From contig JAUNGL010000001.1 in NCBI GenBank assembly GCA_030524665.1, positions 30,333 through 76,420 on the forward strand: a DNA stretch of 46,088 nt, read 5' to 3'. The stretch is from Lachnospiraceae bacterium. GTDB lineage: Bacteria; Bacillota; Clostridia; Lachnospirales; Lachnospiraceae. How positions within the stretch are numbered: position 1 is the stretch's first letter; the number at the start of each line of letters is the position of its first letter. The position numbers and the translations under genes were made by a program. The notes beneath the pieces are model-generated. The model did no database searches and was not told where the DNA came from. It saw nothing but the letters and a program-made list of their open reading frames with translations. Shown here piece by piece: positions 33,145 to 42,172 of this stretch.

Positions 33145-34539
33145 ATGTTACAAATGATTGAAACAGTCAACAGTGCGGTCAACAATTTTATCTGGGGAGT
33201 CCCGGCGATGGTTTGTATCATCGGAGTAGGGCTGTTTCTGAGTCTGAGGCTGCGGTTTATCCAGATTCGGAAATTTCCCTATGCGATCAAAACAACTATC
33301 GGGCGGATGTTCCGGAAGCGGGAGGCTTCGGACGGGACGATGACACCGTTTCAGGCGGTCTGTACGGCGCTTGCAGCTACAGTGGGAACCGGTAATATCG
33401 CAGGAGTGGCTGGGGCAATCGCAATCGGAGGCCCGGGGGCTGTCTTCTGGATGTGGGTTTCCGCGCTGCTTGGTATGTGTACGAAGTTTGCGGAGGTGAC
33501 GCTCGCCGTTCATTTCCGGGAGCGAAATGCGCAGGGCGATCTGGTCGGCGGGCCGATGTACTATATTAAAAATGGACTCGGCAGACACTGGCAGTGGCTG
33601 GCGGTTGCTTTTTCGGCATTCGGGGTGCTTACCGTGTTCGGTACCGGAAATGCGACACAGGTCAATACGATCACGACAGCCGTGAATTCAGCGCTTCTGA
33701 ACTACAACGTAATCTCGGAGGATTTCGTGACGGTCAGCAATCTGATCATGGGAATTCTGATCGCAGTGTTGGTCGGGCTGGTGCTTCTGGGAGGTGTGAA
33801 GCGAATCGGAAGCGTGACAGAAAAGCTGGTTCCGTTCATGGCACTTTTTTACATCATACTGGCACTCGGTGTTGTCTTTATAAATATCCGGAATGTTCCC
33901 CAGGTATTTGCTTCTATTATTCAGGGCGCCTTTCAGCCGGGAGCTGTGACCGGAGGTGTGGTAGGAAGCTTTTTCCTCAGTATGAAAAAGGGAGTATCGC
34001 GTGGGATTTTCTCAAATGAGGCAGGTCTCGGTACGGGCTCGATCGCACATGCCTGCGCTGACACGCGCAAGCCGGTAAAGCAGGGATTTTTCGGCGTTTT
34101 TGAGGTATTTGCAGATACGATTGTGATCTGTACGCTGACTGCGCTGGTTATTTTGTGCAGCGGCATTCCGGTGCCGTACGGAAATGATGCGGGAGCTGAA
34201 CTGACAATCCGCGGCTTTATTTCAGCATATGGGAACTGGGTTTCCATATTTACAGCGGTTTCGATGTGCTGCTTTGCATTTTCCACGATTATCGGATGGG
34301 GGCTTTACGGGGCAAGGTGTATCGAATTTTTGTTTTCCCCGAAGGTCATCAAGCCGTTTATGGTGGTTTATTCGCTGGTGGCGATTCTGGGAGCGACGGT
34401 AGACCTCGGGCTGCTCTGGAGTATTGCGGAGACATTTAACGGGCTGATGTCAATTCCGAACCTGATTGCGGTCTTCCTGCTGTCAGGAACTGTAGTGAAG
34501 CTGGTCAGAGAATATTTTGCGGACGGTCAGGAGCAATAG
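33145..34539 (+). CDS. sodium:alanine symporter (AGCS family)
   Basis: 464 residues, about ten hydrophobic segments. It belongs to the Na+-coupled alanine/glycine carriers of the cell membrane. Family signatures: FQAVCTALAATVGTGNIAGVAGAIAIGGPGA, GGPMYYIKNGL, and FSNEAGLGTGSIAHA. Start: MLQMIETVN has AAGGAG 9 bases upstream; an ATG six codons earlier precedes that site. It is on the same strand as the B12 genes and sits between the fic remnant and cbiL, with no obvious connection to the pathway. The 167 bases to cbiL hold short imperfect hairpins only. Confidence 0.95.
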   Translation: MLQMIETVNSAVNNFIWGVPAMVCIIGVGLFLSLRLRFIQIRKFPYAIKTTIGRMFRKREASDGTMTPFQAVCTALAATVGTGNIAGVAGAIAIGGPGAVFWMWVSALLGMCTKFAEVTLAVHFRERNAQGDLVGGPMYYIKNGLGRHWQWLAVAFSAFGVLTVFGTGNATQVNTITTAVNSALLNYNVISEDFVTVSNLIMGILIAVLVGLVLLGGVKRIGSVTEKLVPFMALFYIILALGVVFINIRNVPQVFASIIQGAFQPGAVTGGVVGSFFLSMKKGVSRGIFSNEAGLGTGSIAHACADTRKPVKQGFFGVFEVFADTIVICTLTALVILCSGIPVPYGNDAGAELTIRGFISAYGNWVSIFTAVSMCCFAFSTIIGWGLYGARCIEFLFSPKVIKPFMVVYSLVAILGATVDLGLLWSIAETFNGLMSIPNLIAVFLLSGTVVKLVREYFADGQEQ

Positions 34540-34706
34540 TTCTGTGAGATATTTGCAGAAGCTAAGGTGGATAGAACTGTCAGGAACAGAGACAGTATAA
34601 AGGAGCATTTTGAAGGAACGCATCCTGCCTGCAGGGATATTGGAACATACCAGTAGTTGGCAGGGAAAGGCGATAGTACAAAAGTAAATTCAGGAGGATA
34701 CAGAAA

Positions 34707-35396
34707 ATGGCAGGAGTTTTATATGGCGTAGGAGTAGGACCGGGAGATCCGGAATTGATGACAATGAAAGCAGTCCGTCTGATCCGGGAAAATGAGGTGA
34801 TTGCAGTGCCGGGGCCGGTGGCGGAAGAAACAGTCGCTTACCAGATTGCAGTACAGGCAGTGCCGGAGCTGGCATCGAAGGTGCTTGTCCCGGTCAATAT
34901 GCCAATGACACATGACAAAGAAGAGATGGAGCGCAACCATGATCTGGCGGCGCAGACGCTGGAAGGATATCTGGAGCAGGGGAAGAATGTAGTATTTCTG
35001 ACACTCGGAGATCCGACCATTTATTCGACGTATCTGTATGTGCAGAAGCGTGTGGCAGATCATGGCTACCAGACAGAGCTGGTCAGTGGAATCACTTCTT
35101 TCTGCGCGGCGGCAGCGAGAGCGAATGTCTCACTGGTTGAGTGGAGTGAGCAGCTCCATGTGCTGCCGGCGGTACACAGGCTGGAGCATCCGCTGGATTT
35201 GCCGGGAAATTATGTCCTGATGAAATCAGGAAAGAAGATGGCGCAGGTAAAAGAGATGCTGAGGAAGAGCGGCAGAGATGTTGTCATGGTAGAGAACTGC
35301 GGAATGGAGTCGGAGCACGTATACAACAGTGTCGATGAGATTCCGGATGATGCAGGGTATTATTCTCTGATTATTGCAAAGGAGGCAAAGAAATGA
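34707..35396 (+). CDS. cbiL: cobalt-precorrin-2 C20-methyltransferase
   Basis: 229 residues, tetrapyrrole methylase fold. It methylates C20 of cobalt-sirohydrochlorin (cobalt-factor II) with SAM. Seen: YGVGVGPGDPELMTMKAVRLI, the SAM-binding FLTLGDPTIYSTYLYV and SGITSFCAAAARA. The GDPTIYST block with the AVPGP and NMPMTHDK segments identifies CbiL/CobI among paralogues. CAGGAGGA precedes the ATG. Its stop overlaps the cbiF start by four bases (ATGA), so the two are co-translated. Confidence 0.95.
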   Translation: MAGVLYGVGVGPGDPELMTMKAVRLIRENEVIAVPGPVAEETVAYQIAVQAVPELASKVLVPVNMPMTHDKEEMERNHDLAAQTLEGYLEQGKNVVFLTLGDPTIYSTYLYVQKRVADHGYQTELVSGITSFCAAAARANVSLVEWSEQLHVLPAVHRLEHPLDLPGNYVLMKSGKKMAQVKEMLRKSGRDVVMVENCGMESEHVYNSVDEIPDDAGYYSLIIAKEAKK

Positions 35397-36160
35397 TTCA
35401 TTTTGTGGGTGCAGGAAGCGGAGCAGCCGATCTGATCACTGTGCGCGGCAGCAGGCTTCTCGGAGAAGCGGATGTGATTATCTATGCCGGGTCACTTGTA
35501 AATCCGGAGCTTCTGGAACTGAAAAAGGATGGCTGTACCGTTTATGACAGTGCCAAAATGACACTGGAGGAAGTAATTGCCGTGATGAAAGAGACGGAAT
35601 CCAAAGGGCTTGTGACTGTGCGTCTGCACACAGGTGATCCATGCGTTTACGGGGCGATCCGTGAGCAGATGGATCTGCTGGATGAAGCCGGGATAACCTA
35701 TGATTACTGTCCGGGAGTCAGCGCTTTCTGCGGCGCAGCGTCCGCGCTGAATCTGGAATACACCCTTCCGGGAATTTCACAGACGGTAATTATCACGAGA
35801 ATGGCAGGGCGGACTCCGGTGCCGGAGCGCGAGGAAATCGCAAAGCTGGCGTCACATGGCTCCACGATGGTGATATTCCTGAGCACCGGAATGCTTGAAA
35901 AGCTGAGTGAGCGGCTGATGGCAGGCGGATACCGGGCAGACACCCCGGCAGCTATCGTATACAAAGCGACCTGGCCGGAGGAGCGGAGCTATATCTGCAC
36001 GGTGTCGACTCTGGCACAGTGTGCGAAGGAGAACCATGTCACCAAGACTGCGCTGATTATCGTCGGAGATACGGTGGCACAGGCGGGCTATAACCGTTCT
36101 GAGCTGTATCATCCTGCCTTTACAACGGAATTCCGTCAGGCGACAGAGACGAGAGAGTAG
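35393..36160 (+). CDS. cbiF: cobalt-precorrin-4 C11-methyltransferase
   Basis: 255 residues, tetrapyrrole methylase fold. It methylates C11 of cobalt-precorrin-4. Seen: MIHFVGAGSGAADLITVRGSRLL, the CbiF/CobM hallmark DVIIYAGSLVNPELL, RLHTGDPCVYGAI and CPGVSAFCGAASAL. The ATG overlaps the cbiL stop; AAAGGAGG within the cbiL end serves as its ribosome-binding site. cbiG follows 85 bases later. Confidence 0.96.
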   Translation: MIHFVGAGSGAADLITVRGSRLLGEADVIIYAGSLVNPELLELKKDGCTVYDSAKMTLEEVIAVMKETESKGLVTVRLHTGDPCVYGAIREQMDLLDEAGITYDYCPGVSAFCGAASALNLEYTLPGISQTVIITRMAGRTPVPEREEIAKLASHGSTMVIFLSTGMLEKLSERLMAGGYRADTPAAIVYKATWPEERSYICTVSTLAQCAKENHVTKTALIIVGDTVAQAGYNRSELYHPAFTTEFRQATETRE

Positions 36161-36245
36161 TGCCAGCCGGAGGAAGCGGTGAAAGAGTATCTTGCAGGAA
36201 CCGGAAACAGGACGGATACGGTGGCAGGAAATTGGCAGCAGGAAA

Positions 36246-37442
36246 ATGAGGTGGATTGTCTTGGGACGAATAGGCATTGCAGCTTTTACTGAACGGGGGA
36301 AGCATCTGGCACAGAGAATTTCGGAGATGCTTTCCGGGGAATATGAAATATCCATGTATGAAAGCGGACTGAAGCTCTGGTGCAGGGAACAGTTCGAAGC
36401 ACACAGTGAAGGTGTGATCTTTGTCGGGGCGAGCGGGATCGCGGTGAGGACGATCGCACCATATCTGAAGAGTAAGACCACAGACCCGGCCGTGCTGGTG
36501 ATTGACGAGGCCGGAAGGTATGTGATTTCGCTTCTTTCCGGACATATCGGCGGAGCAAACCGGCTTGCGCTCCTGGTAGCCGGACTGATTGGCGCTGAGC
36601 CGGTCATCACGACAGCGACAGATGTCAACGGCAAGTTTGCGGTTGATGTATTTGCGAAGGATAATCAACTGGCAATCGACAGCATGAAGGCGGCGAAGGA
36701 AATATCGGCCGCAATCCTGCGCGGGGAGCCGGTCGGCGTGTACTGTGAGGGAAGAATTACGGGGGAGATACCGCCGGAGCTGACTCTGCTCTCGGGGAGG
36801 AAAACGCCGGATGGAAAAGAATCTGAGCAGATAAGCCTGCAGAGGCAGTATTTTTCAGAGAGAGATTCGGAAGAAAATCCGGAAACAGGGCATCAGATTT
36901 CAACTCCTGTGTCATGGAGGGGACATCTCATCTGTATTTCGCGTGACGTTTTGCGGTATCCTTGTCGCTGTGATTCTGATATGGCGGCGGACCGGGCTGC
37001 AGTAGAACCATGCGGCTCTGTCACATGGCTTCACCTGCGTCCGAAGCCATGGATTGTCGGTATTGGCTGCAGGAAAGGAAAGCCGGAAGAGGAGATCGAG
37101 GAGGAAGTCCGGAAGGTGCTGGGGGAGCAGCAGATTTCCATGGAGGAGATTGCAGGAGTGGCATCGATCGATCTGAAAAAAGAAGAATCGGGACTGAACG
37201 CATTCTGCCGCAAATATGGGCTGCGGTTTGAGACATACCCGGCGGAGGTGCTTCTTGGCGTATCGGGAGAATTTTCTTCGTCAGGATTCGTCCAAAAGAC
37301 GACAGGCGTGGATAATGTGTGTGAGCGTTCTGCCCTGTGCATGGCAGGGGAAGGTGGGACACTGGTGCGCAGAAAATATGCAAATAACGGCGTGACCGTC
37401 GCGGTGGCGGCACGGGATTGGAGTGTACATTTTGAAAAATAA
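36246..37442 (+). CDS. cbiG: cobalt-precorrin-5A hydrolase
   Basis: 398 residues. It opens the delta-lactone ring of cobalt-precorrin-5A, releasing acetaldehyde, a step unique to the anaerobic route. N-terminal CbiG domain: VIFVGASGIAVRTIAPYL and SLLSGHIGGANRLA. C-terminal domain: WIVGIGCRKGKPEEEIEEEV and SGEFSSSGFVQKTTGVDNVCERSA. Between them (about residues 183-265) lies an unusually long, polar and poorly structured linker. Start: MRWIVLGRIGI has AGGA close upstream; a TTG-start extension of 18 codons is rejected. Its 3' end overlaps cbiH by 11-20 bases depending on which cbiH start is used. Confidence 0.93.
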   Translation: MRWIVLGRIGIAAFTERGKHLAQRISEMLSGEYEISMYESGLKLWCREQFEAHSEGVIFVGASGIAVRTIAPYLKSKTTDPAVLVIDEAGRYVISLLSGHIGGANRLALLVAGLIGAEPVITTATDVNGKFAVDVFAKDNQLAIDSMKAAKEISAAILRGEPVGVYCEGRITGEIPPELTLLSGRKTPDGKESEQISLQRQYFSERDSEENPETGHQISTPVSWRGHLICISRDVLRYPCRCDSDMAADRAAVEPCGSVTWLHLRPKPWIVGIGCRKGKPEEEIEEEVRKVLGEQQISMEEIAGVASIDLKKEESGLNAFCRKYGLRFETYPAEVLLGVSGEFSSSGFVQKTTGVDNVCERSALCMAGEGGTLVRRKYANNGVTVAVAARDWSVHFEK

Positions 37443-38163
37443 AGTATATGTGGTAGGAATGGGGCCGGGAGAGGCCGGACTGATGTGCCAGGAGGCGGAT
37501 AGACTCTTGCAGGAATGTGATACGATTATAGGATATACCGTCTATGTGAACCTGCTCAGAGAAGTGTATCCCGGCAAGGAGTTTCTGACGACTCCGATGA
37601 CACAGGAAGCGAAGCGCTGTGAGATGGCATTCGAGGAGGCCATGAAGGGCAAAAAGGTGATTATGGTCTGCAGCGGGGATGCCGGGGTTTACGGTATGAG
37701 TGGCCTGATGCTGGAAATCGGCGCGGACTATCCGGAAATTGAGGTGAAAGTAATTCCGGGAATCACGGCGGCTCTGAGCGGTGGAGCTGTGCTCGGAGCA
37801 CCGCTGACACATGATTTTGCGGTTGTCAGTCTGAGTGACCGCCTGACTCCGTGGGAGAAGATCGAGAAGCGGCTGGAGCTCGCGGCGAAAGCAGATTTTT
37901 CTATCTGCATTTACAATCCGTCCAGCAAGGGCCGGCCGGACTATCTGAAGCGCGCCTGCGATATCCTGCTGCGTGTACTCCCGCCGGACCGCATCTGCGG
38001 CACGGTCGAGAATATCGGGCGTGAGGGGGAAGCGGCGAATATTTATACGCTTCAGGAGCTGCGCGACACACAGGTTAATATGTTTACGACTGTGTTTATT
38101 GGGAATTCTATGACAAAAGAGATAGGCGGACGTATGGTGACGCCGAGAGGATACCGGATATGA
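37432..38163 (+). CDS. cbiH: cobalt-precorrin-3 C17-methyltransferase
   Basis: 243 residues, tetrapyrrole methylase fold. It methylates C17 with ring contraction. Seen: VYVVGMGPGEAGLMCQEA, the CbiH/CobJ-specific IIGYTVYVNLL, VMVCSGDAGVYGMSGLMLE and IPGITAALSGGAVLGAPLTHDF. The start is a TTG with GGAG eight bases upstream, giving the family-like (M)KNKVYVVG; a GTG three codons earlier (37423) is the alternative. Either start lies within the end of cbiG. The stop overlaps the next start as ATGA. Confidence 0.94.
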   Translation: MKNKVYVVGMGPGEAGLMCQEADRLLQECDTIIGYTVYVNLLREVYPGKEFLTTPMTQEAKRCEMAFEEAMKGKKVIMVCSGDAGVYGMSGLMLEIGADYPEIEVKVIPGITAALSGGAVLGAPLTHDFAVVSLSDRLTPWEKIEKRLELAAKADFSICIYNPSSKGRPDYLKRACDILLRVLPPDRICGTVENIGREGEAANIYTLQELRDTQVNMFTTVFIGNSMTKEIGGRMVTPRGYRI

Positions 38164-40427
38164 ACAAAAAAATAAAACAAAGCCCGCGTGTTCTGGTATT
38201 TGGCGGCACGATTGAGGGCAGGCGGATTTCGGATTATCTGGTTTCAAACAGGATTTTCCATACGGTCTGCGTTGCAACGGAATATGGCGAAGAGGTTCTC
38301 TCGCAGCAGGAGTATCTGGAGGTACATCGCGGACGCATGGATATGGAGCAGATGCGCTGCTTTATGAGCGAGGGCGGATATACGGCAGTGGTGGATGCCA
38401 CACATCCGTATGCGGTGGAGGTGTCTAAAAATGTCCGAGCGGCCTGTGAGCAGGCAAATCTGCCGTATCTGCGCTATCTGCGCCCGTATGCAGGCGTCTG
38501 CGGCAGAGATGGAAAGCTGTCAGAGCCTGCCGTGCGCTCAGAAAAAGCGGCGGAACGTATTACCAATGCTGCTTCCGAAACACCGAAGGAAGCTTCAGAT
38601 AATGGAACGCAGGCTTCCTTACAGAACGCAGTCTGGGTCAATTCTACCCGTGAAGCGGCCGAGTATCTGGAAACACAGGAGGGGCAGATTTTCCTGACCA
38701 CCGGAAGCAAAGAGCTGCATATCTTCACAGAGATACTTACGAAACGTTCCCGGATATTTGCACGTGTTCTTCCATCTGCGGAGGTGATCGCATCCTGCCG
38801 GGCGCTTGGGCTGGAAGGAAAGCAGATCTGTGGAATGCAGGGTCCCTTTTCTGCGGATATCAATGAGGCAATGCTGCGCCAGACGAAGGCTGCCTTTCTG
38901 GTGACGAAGGATACCGGGATATCCGGCGGCTTTCCGGAAAAGCTCGAAGCAGCAGGGCGTGCCGGAGTTTCCGTTGTCATCATCCGAAGGCCGGAGGAAG
39001 CCGGATGCAGCTGGGAGGAAGTCACCGAAGCTCTGAAGCGGCTGCTGGCAGCGGCGGGACACGAGATTGCCGGGGAAGCTTCGGCAGAGGATAAAAATGC
39101 GGGAAAAGCCGAAGAGCTTTGGTGTGAGGATAAGGCCGCTGAAAAACTTCCTGGCGGAGATAAAAAAGCGACGAGTGCGGAAAGACTTGCGGGTGAAAAG
39201 CGGACAATCAGTTGTATCGGGATCGGTATGGGAACGCTGGCGACACTGACACATGAAGCAGCGGAGAAGATTCTCGGTGCACAGATTGTTTTTGGCGCGA
39301 AGCGGATACTGGAAAGTGCGAGAGACGCATTGGCAGATGAATTGGGCAGGCTGCCCGCATCTCCCGTTTTTGTTGAGGAATATATCGGCACAAAGATAGC
39401 ATCTTATATGGATCAACACCCGCAATACTGCCGGGCGGCGGTTCTGATGTCCGGCGATGTCGGATTTTACAGCGGAGCGCGGGGAATCGGTGCAGCATTT
39501 CCGCCGGAGGAGGTCCGGTATTACTGTGGGATCTCTTCTATCGTGTATTTTGCCTCAAAGATCCCGACCGCATGGCAGGATGCGAAGCTTTTGAGCGCAC
39601 ACGGGAAACAGATCGCACTGCTGAATTACGTCTGCCGCTATCCGAAAATCATACTGCTGGTGAGCGGAGCGGAAGATGTGGAACGGATCTGTGCAGAGCT
39701 TGCGGAAGCAGGGATGGATCAGGTACGGGTGACGGTTGGGACGAACCTGTCATACCCGGAGGAGACCATACGGTCAGGTGCTCCTTCTGATTTCCTGAAA
39801 TGCACGACCACGGGACTCCATATCATGATGCTTGAAAATAAAGAGGCGCGCCATGTTATTACTCCGGGGATACCGGACGAGGAATTTGTGCGCGGAAAGG
39901 TTCCAATGACAAAAGAGGAGATACGTGCATTGTCTGTTGCCAAGCTGCGGCTGACGGAAGATGCCGTAGTCTACGATGTCGGCGCCGGAACTGGATCAGT
40001 GTCGGTGGAGTGTGCGCGGCTCTGCACAGCAGGCAGAGTGTATGCCATCGAGAGAAAGCCGGAAGGAATCAGTCTGATCCGTGAGAACAGCCGGAAAATG
40101 CAGGTTTCCAATGTGATACCGGTGGAGGGGCTGGCGCCGCAGGCGCTCGAAGAGCTTCCGGCTCCGACCCACGCATTTATCGGAGGAAGCTCCGGAAATA
40201 TGAAGGAAATCATCCAGACGCTTCGAGGGAAGAACCCGGAGGTACGTGTGGTAATCAATACAATTGCGCTGGAGAGTATTGCCGAGGTGACAGACCTGCT
40301 GGCTGAATTCGGAATCAGTGATGCAGACATTGTGCAGGTAGCGGCGGCAAAATCGCGTGTATTGGGAAGATATCATATGATGACGGCGCTGAATCCCGTT
40401 TATATTATCTCATTCGGCGGTTTGTGA
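38160..40427 (+). CDS. cbiJ-cbiE-cbiT: CbiJ-CbiE-CbiT triple fusion (precorrin-6A reductase and precorrin-6B/7 methylases)
   Basis: 755 residues. About 10-300 is CbiJ, which reduces cobalt-precorrin-6A: VLVFGGTIEGRRISDYL, VVDATHPYAVEVSKN, CGMQGPFSADINEAMLRQ. About 346-560 is CbiE (ISCIGIGMGTLATLTHEAA, MSGDVGFYSGA), which methylates C5. About 568-750 is CbiT (VPMTKEEIRALSVAKLRL, VVYDVGAGTGSVSVE), which methylates C15 and decarboxylates. CbiE-CbiT fusions (CobL) are well known; CbiJ at the front is less usual. A charged 40-residue linker (about 303-344) joins CbiJ to CbiE, and CbiJ has a polar insert near 125-160. The ATG overlaps the cbiH stop. Confidence 0.94.
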   Translation: MNKKIKQSPRVLVFGGTIEGRRISDYLVSNRIFHTVCVATEYGEEVLSQQEYLEVHRGRMDMEQMRCFMSEGGYTAVVDATHPYAVEVSKNVRAACEQANLPYLRYLRPYAGVCGRDGKLSEPAVRSEKAAERITNAASETPKEASDNGTQASLQNAVWVNSTREAAEYLETQEGQIFLTTGSKELHIFTEILTKRSRIFARVLPSAEVIASCRALGLEGKQICGMQGPFSADINEAMLRQTKAAFLVTKDTGISGGFPEKLEAAGRAGVSVVIIRRPEEAGCSWEEVTEALKRLLAAAGHEIAGEASAEDKNAGKAEELWCEDKAAEKLPGGDKKATSAERLAGEKRTISCIGIGMGTLATLTHEAAEKILGAQIVFGAKRILESARDALADELGRLPASPVFVEEYIGTKIASYMDQHPQYCRAAVLMSGDVGFYSGARGIGAAFPPEEVRYYCGISSIVYFASKIPTAWQDAKLLSAHGKQIALLNYVCRYPKIILLVSGAEDVERICAELAEAGMDQVRVTVGTNLSYPEETIRSGAPSDFLKCTTTGLHIMMLENKEARHVITPGIPDEEFVRGKVPMTKEEIRALSVAKLRLTEDAVVYDVGAGTGSVSVECARLCTAGRVYAIERKPEGISLIRENSRKMQVSNVIPVEGLAPQALEELPAPTHAFIGGSSGNMKEIIQTLRGKNPEVRVVINTIALESIAEVTDLLAEFGISDADIVQVAAAKSRVLGRYHMMTALNPVYIISFGGL

Positions 40428-40444
40428 TGGAGGGATGTCCGTGT
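40423..40444 (+). repeat. direct repeat, copy 1 (overlaps the cbiJET stop)
   Basis: This 22-mer (TGTGATGGAGGGATGTCCGTGT-like, shown by its core GATGGAGGGATGTC) recurs at 40485-40506 with 20 of 22 positions identical. It spans the stop codon of the fusion gene. Confidence 0.6.
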
Positions 40445-40484
40445 TCCTGCAGCTGTACCCAAATTGCAAGCTGCTCTTCCATGA

Positions 40485-40506
40485 TGTGATGGAAGGATGT
40501 CTGTGT
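40485..40506 (+). repeat. direct repeat, copy 2
   Basis: Second copy (core GATGGAAGGATGTC) 62 bases after the first. Its start also pairs with the preceding CTTCCAT as a 7-bp hairpin (CTTCCAT-GATGTG-ATGGAAG). The remainder of the gap up to cbiA shows no gene or riboswitch that I recognise. Confidence 0.55.
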
Positions 40507-40663
40507 GCTTCGCGGCGGGAAAAGTGTGATCTGCGGCAACAAATATCGTACACGGTATGCCGGCAAAAAGCTTACGGAACAGACGAATGGATTTATGAGT
40601 GAAACCTGCAGAGACTGATTAACAGACATAGATGATAGCAAAAGAAGAGGAGTGGATTCGGTC

Positions 40664-42082
40664 ATGCTGCATCTGCCAAGAATTATGCTTGCCGCCCCGT
40701 CGAGCGGCAGCGGGAAAACGATGATTACCTGCGGGCTGCTGCAGGCATTGAAAAACAGGGGACTGGAGCCCGCATCATTCAAGTGCGGGCCTGACTATAT
40801 TGATCCGATGTTCCACTCAAAGGTCATCGGGGCAAAGTCCAGAAATCTCGACACCTTTTTTACGGAGGACAAAGTCACGAGGTATCTCTTTGCGAGAACA
40901 GCGTCCGGGGCAGGTATTTCTGTGCTGGAGGGCGTGATGGGAATCTATGACGGTCTGGGTGGTACCTCGGTAAAGGCATCCTCCTATGATCTGGCTTCCG
41001 TGACGGATACTCCGGTGATTCTGGTCGTGAATGCACGCGGCATGAGCCTGTCTGTGATTCCGATGATCCGGGGATATCTGGATTATCAGAAGAGGTTCGG
41101 AAACATGGTGATCCGCGGAGTCATCCTGAACCAGATGACGAAAATGACATATCTGCTTCTGAAGGATGAGATCGAAAAACAGACAGGGGTCCGGCTGCTG
41201 GGATATGTCCCGAAGCTGGAGGATTGTATGATAGAAAGCCGCCATCTGGGACTTGTGATGCCGGATGAGGTGGCTGATTTGCAGAGAAAATTGCAGAAAC
41301 TGAGCGGGGAACTGGAGCAGTGCCTCGACCTGGAAGGGATTCTGGCACTTGCACAGGAGGCGGAGGATTATCGTGAGGAAGAAGCAGAGTGGGAGTTCCC
41401 GGAAAAGCTCAGTTCGCATCCCAGGATTGCTGTCGCTATGGATGAAGCGTTCTGTTTTTATTATCAGGACAACCTGGAGCTGATGAAAGAGCTGGGGGCA
41501 GAGCTTGTATTTTTTTCACCTCTGCATGACAAAGGACTGCCGGAGCATACAGACGGACTGCTGCTTGGCGGAGGATATCCGGAGCTGTATGCCAAAACAC
41601 TCTCGGAAAATATGGGGATGAAGGAACAGATTCGTACAGCGATTGAAAATGGAATCCCCTATCTGGCAGAGTGCGGAGGATTTATGTACCTGCATGAGTC
41701 GATGGAGGATATGGAAGGAAACAAATATCCGATGTGTGGATGTATCGCCGGAGAGGCGTATCGGACGCCTAAGCTGTCACGCTTTGGATATGTCCATCTG
41801 AGTGCAAACCATACCGCGGTACAGCAGGAGGAACCGGAGAATGGCCAGCTCCTTGCGGACGGGGAGATGATCCGGGCGCATGAGTTTCACTATTTTGACA
41901 GCACAGACCCGGGGAGAGATTATCATGCGAAGAAACCGAACGGGCGCAGACAGTGGGATTGTATTCACGGAACACATGTGAGTGCCGCCGGATATCCGCA
42001 TCTGTATTACTGGTCGAATCCGGAATTTGTGCTGCGATTTCTGAGAAAAGCCGAGGAGTATTCCGGGCACAGAGAACAGTGA
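40664..42082 (+). CDS. cbiA: cobyrinate a,c-diamide synthase
   Basis: 472 residues. It amidates the a and c side chains of cobyrinate using glutamine and ATP. The P-loop is IMLAAPSSGSGKT; FKCGPDYIDPMFH and LEGVMGIYDG are synthetase signatures; the glutaminase domain has nucleophile Cys337 in YLAECGGFMYL and a late His in IHGTHVSAAGYPH. Start: MLHLPRIMLAAP with AGGAG 11 bases upstream; a GTG four codons earlier overlaps that site. About 235 bases separate it from cbiJET, the second-largest gap between core genes. Confidence 0.96.
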   Translation: MLHLPRIMLAAPSSGSGKTMITCGLLQALKNRGLEPASFKCGPDYIDPMFHSKVIGAKSRNLDTFFTEDKVTRYLFARTASGAGISVLEGVMGIYDGLGGTSVKASSYDLASVTDTPVILVVNARGMSLSVIPMIRGYLDYQKRFGNMVIRGVILNQMTKMTYLLLKDEIEKQTGVRLLGYVPKLEDCMIESRHLGLVMPDEVADLQRKLQKLSGELEQCLDLEGILALAQEAEDYREEEAEWEFPEKLSSHPRIAVAMDEAFCFYYQDNLELMKELGAELVFFSPLHDKGLPEHTDGLLLGGGYPELYAKTLSENMGMKEQIRTAIENGIPYLAECGGFMYLHESMEDMEGNKYPMCGCIAGEAYRTPKLSRFGYVHLSANHTAVQQEEPENGQLLADGEMIRAHEFHYFDSTDPGRDYHAKKPNGRRQWDCIHGTHVSAAGYPHLYYWSNPEFVLRFLRKAEEYSGHREQ

Positions 42083-42172
42083 AGCGTGTTGTTTTCACAG
42101 GCAGAAGTGCTGATTGTAAATGTTCAAATATGTTTTGCAGTGAAGTTTACGAAAGAAAGGATGAAAGAAAAA

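Noticed and set aside
40428..40663. Second cobalamin riboswitch before cbiA
   Set aside because: Hairpins are present but neither the GGAATCCGGTG core nor a B12 box can be found. The gap before cbiL (34540-34706) was checked with the same result.
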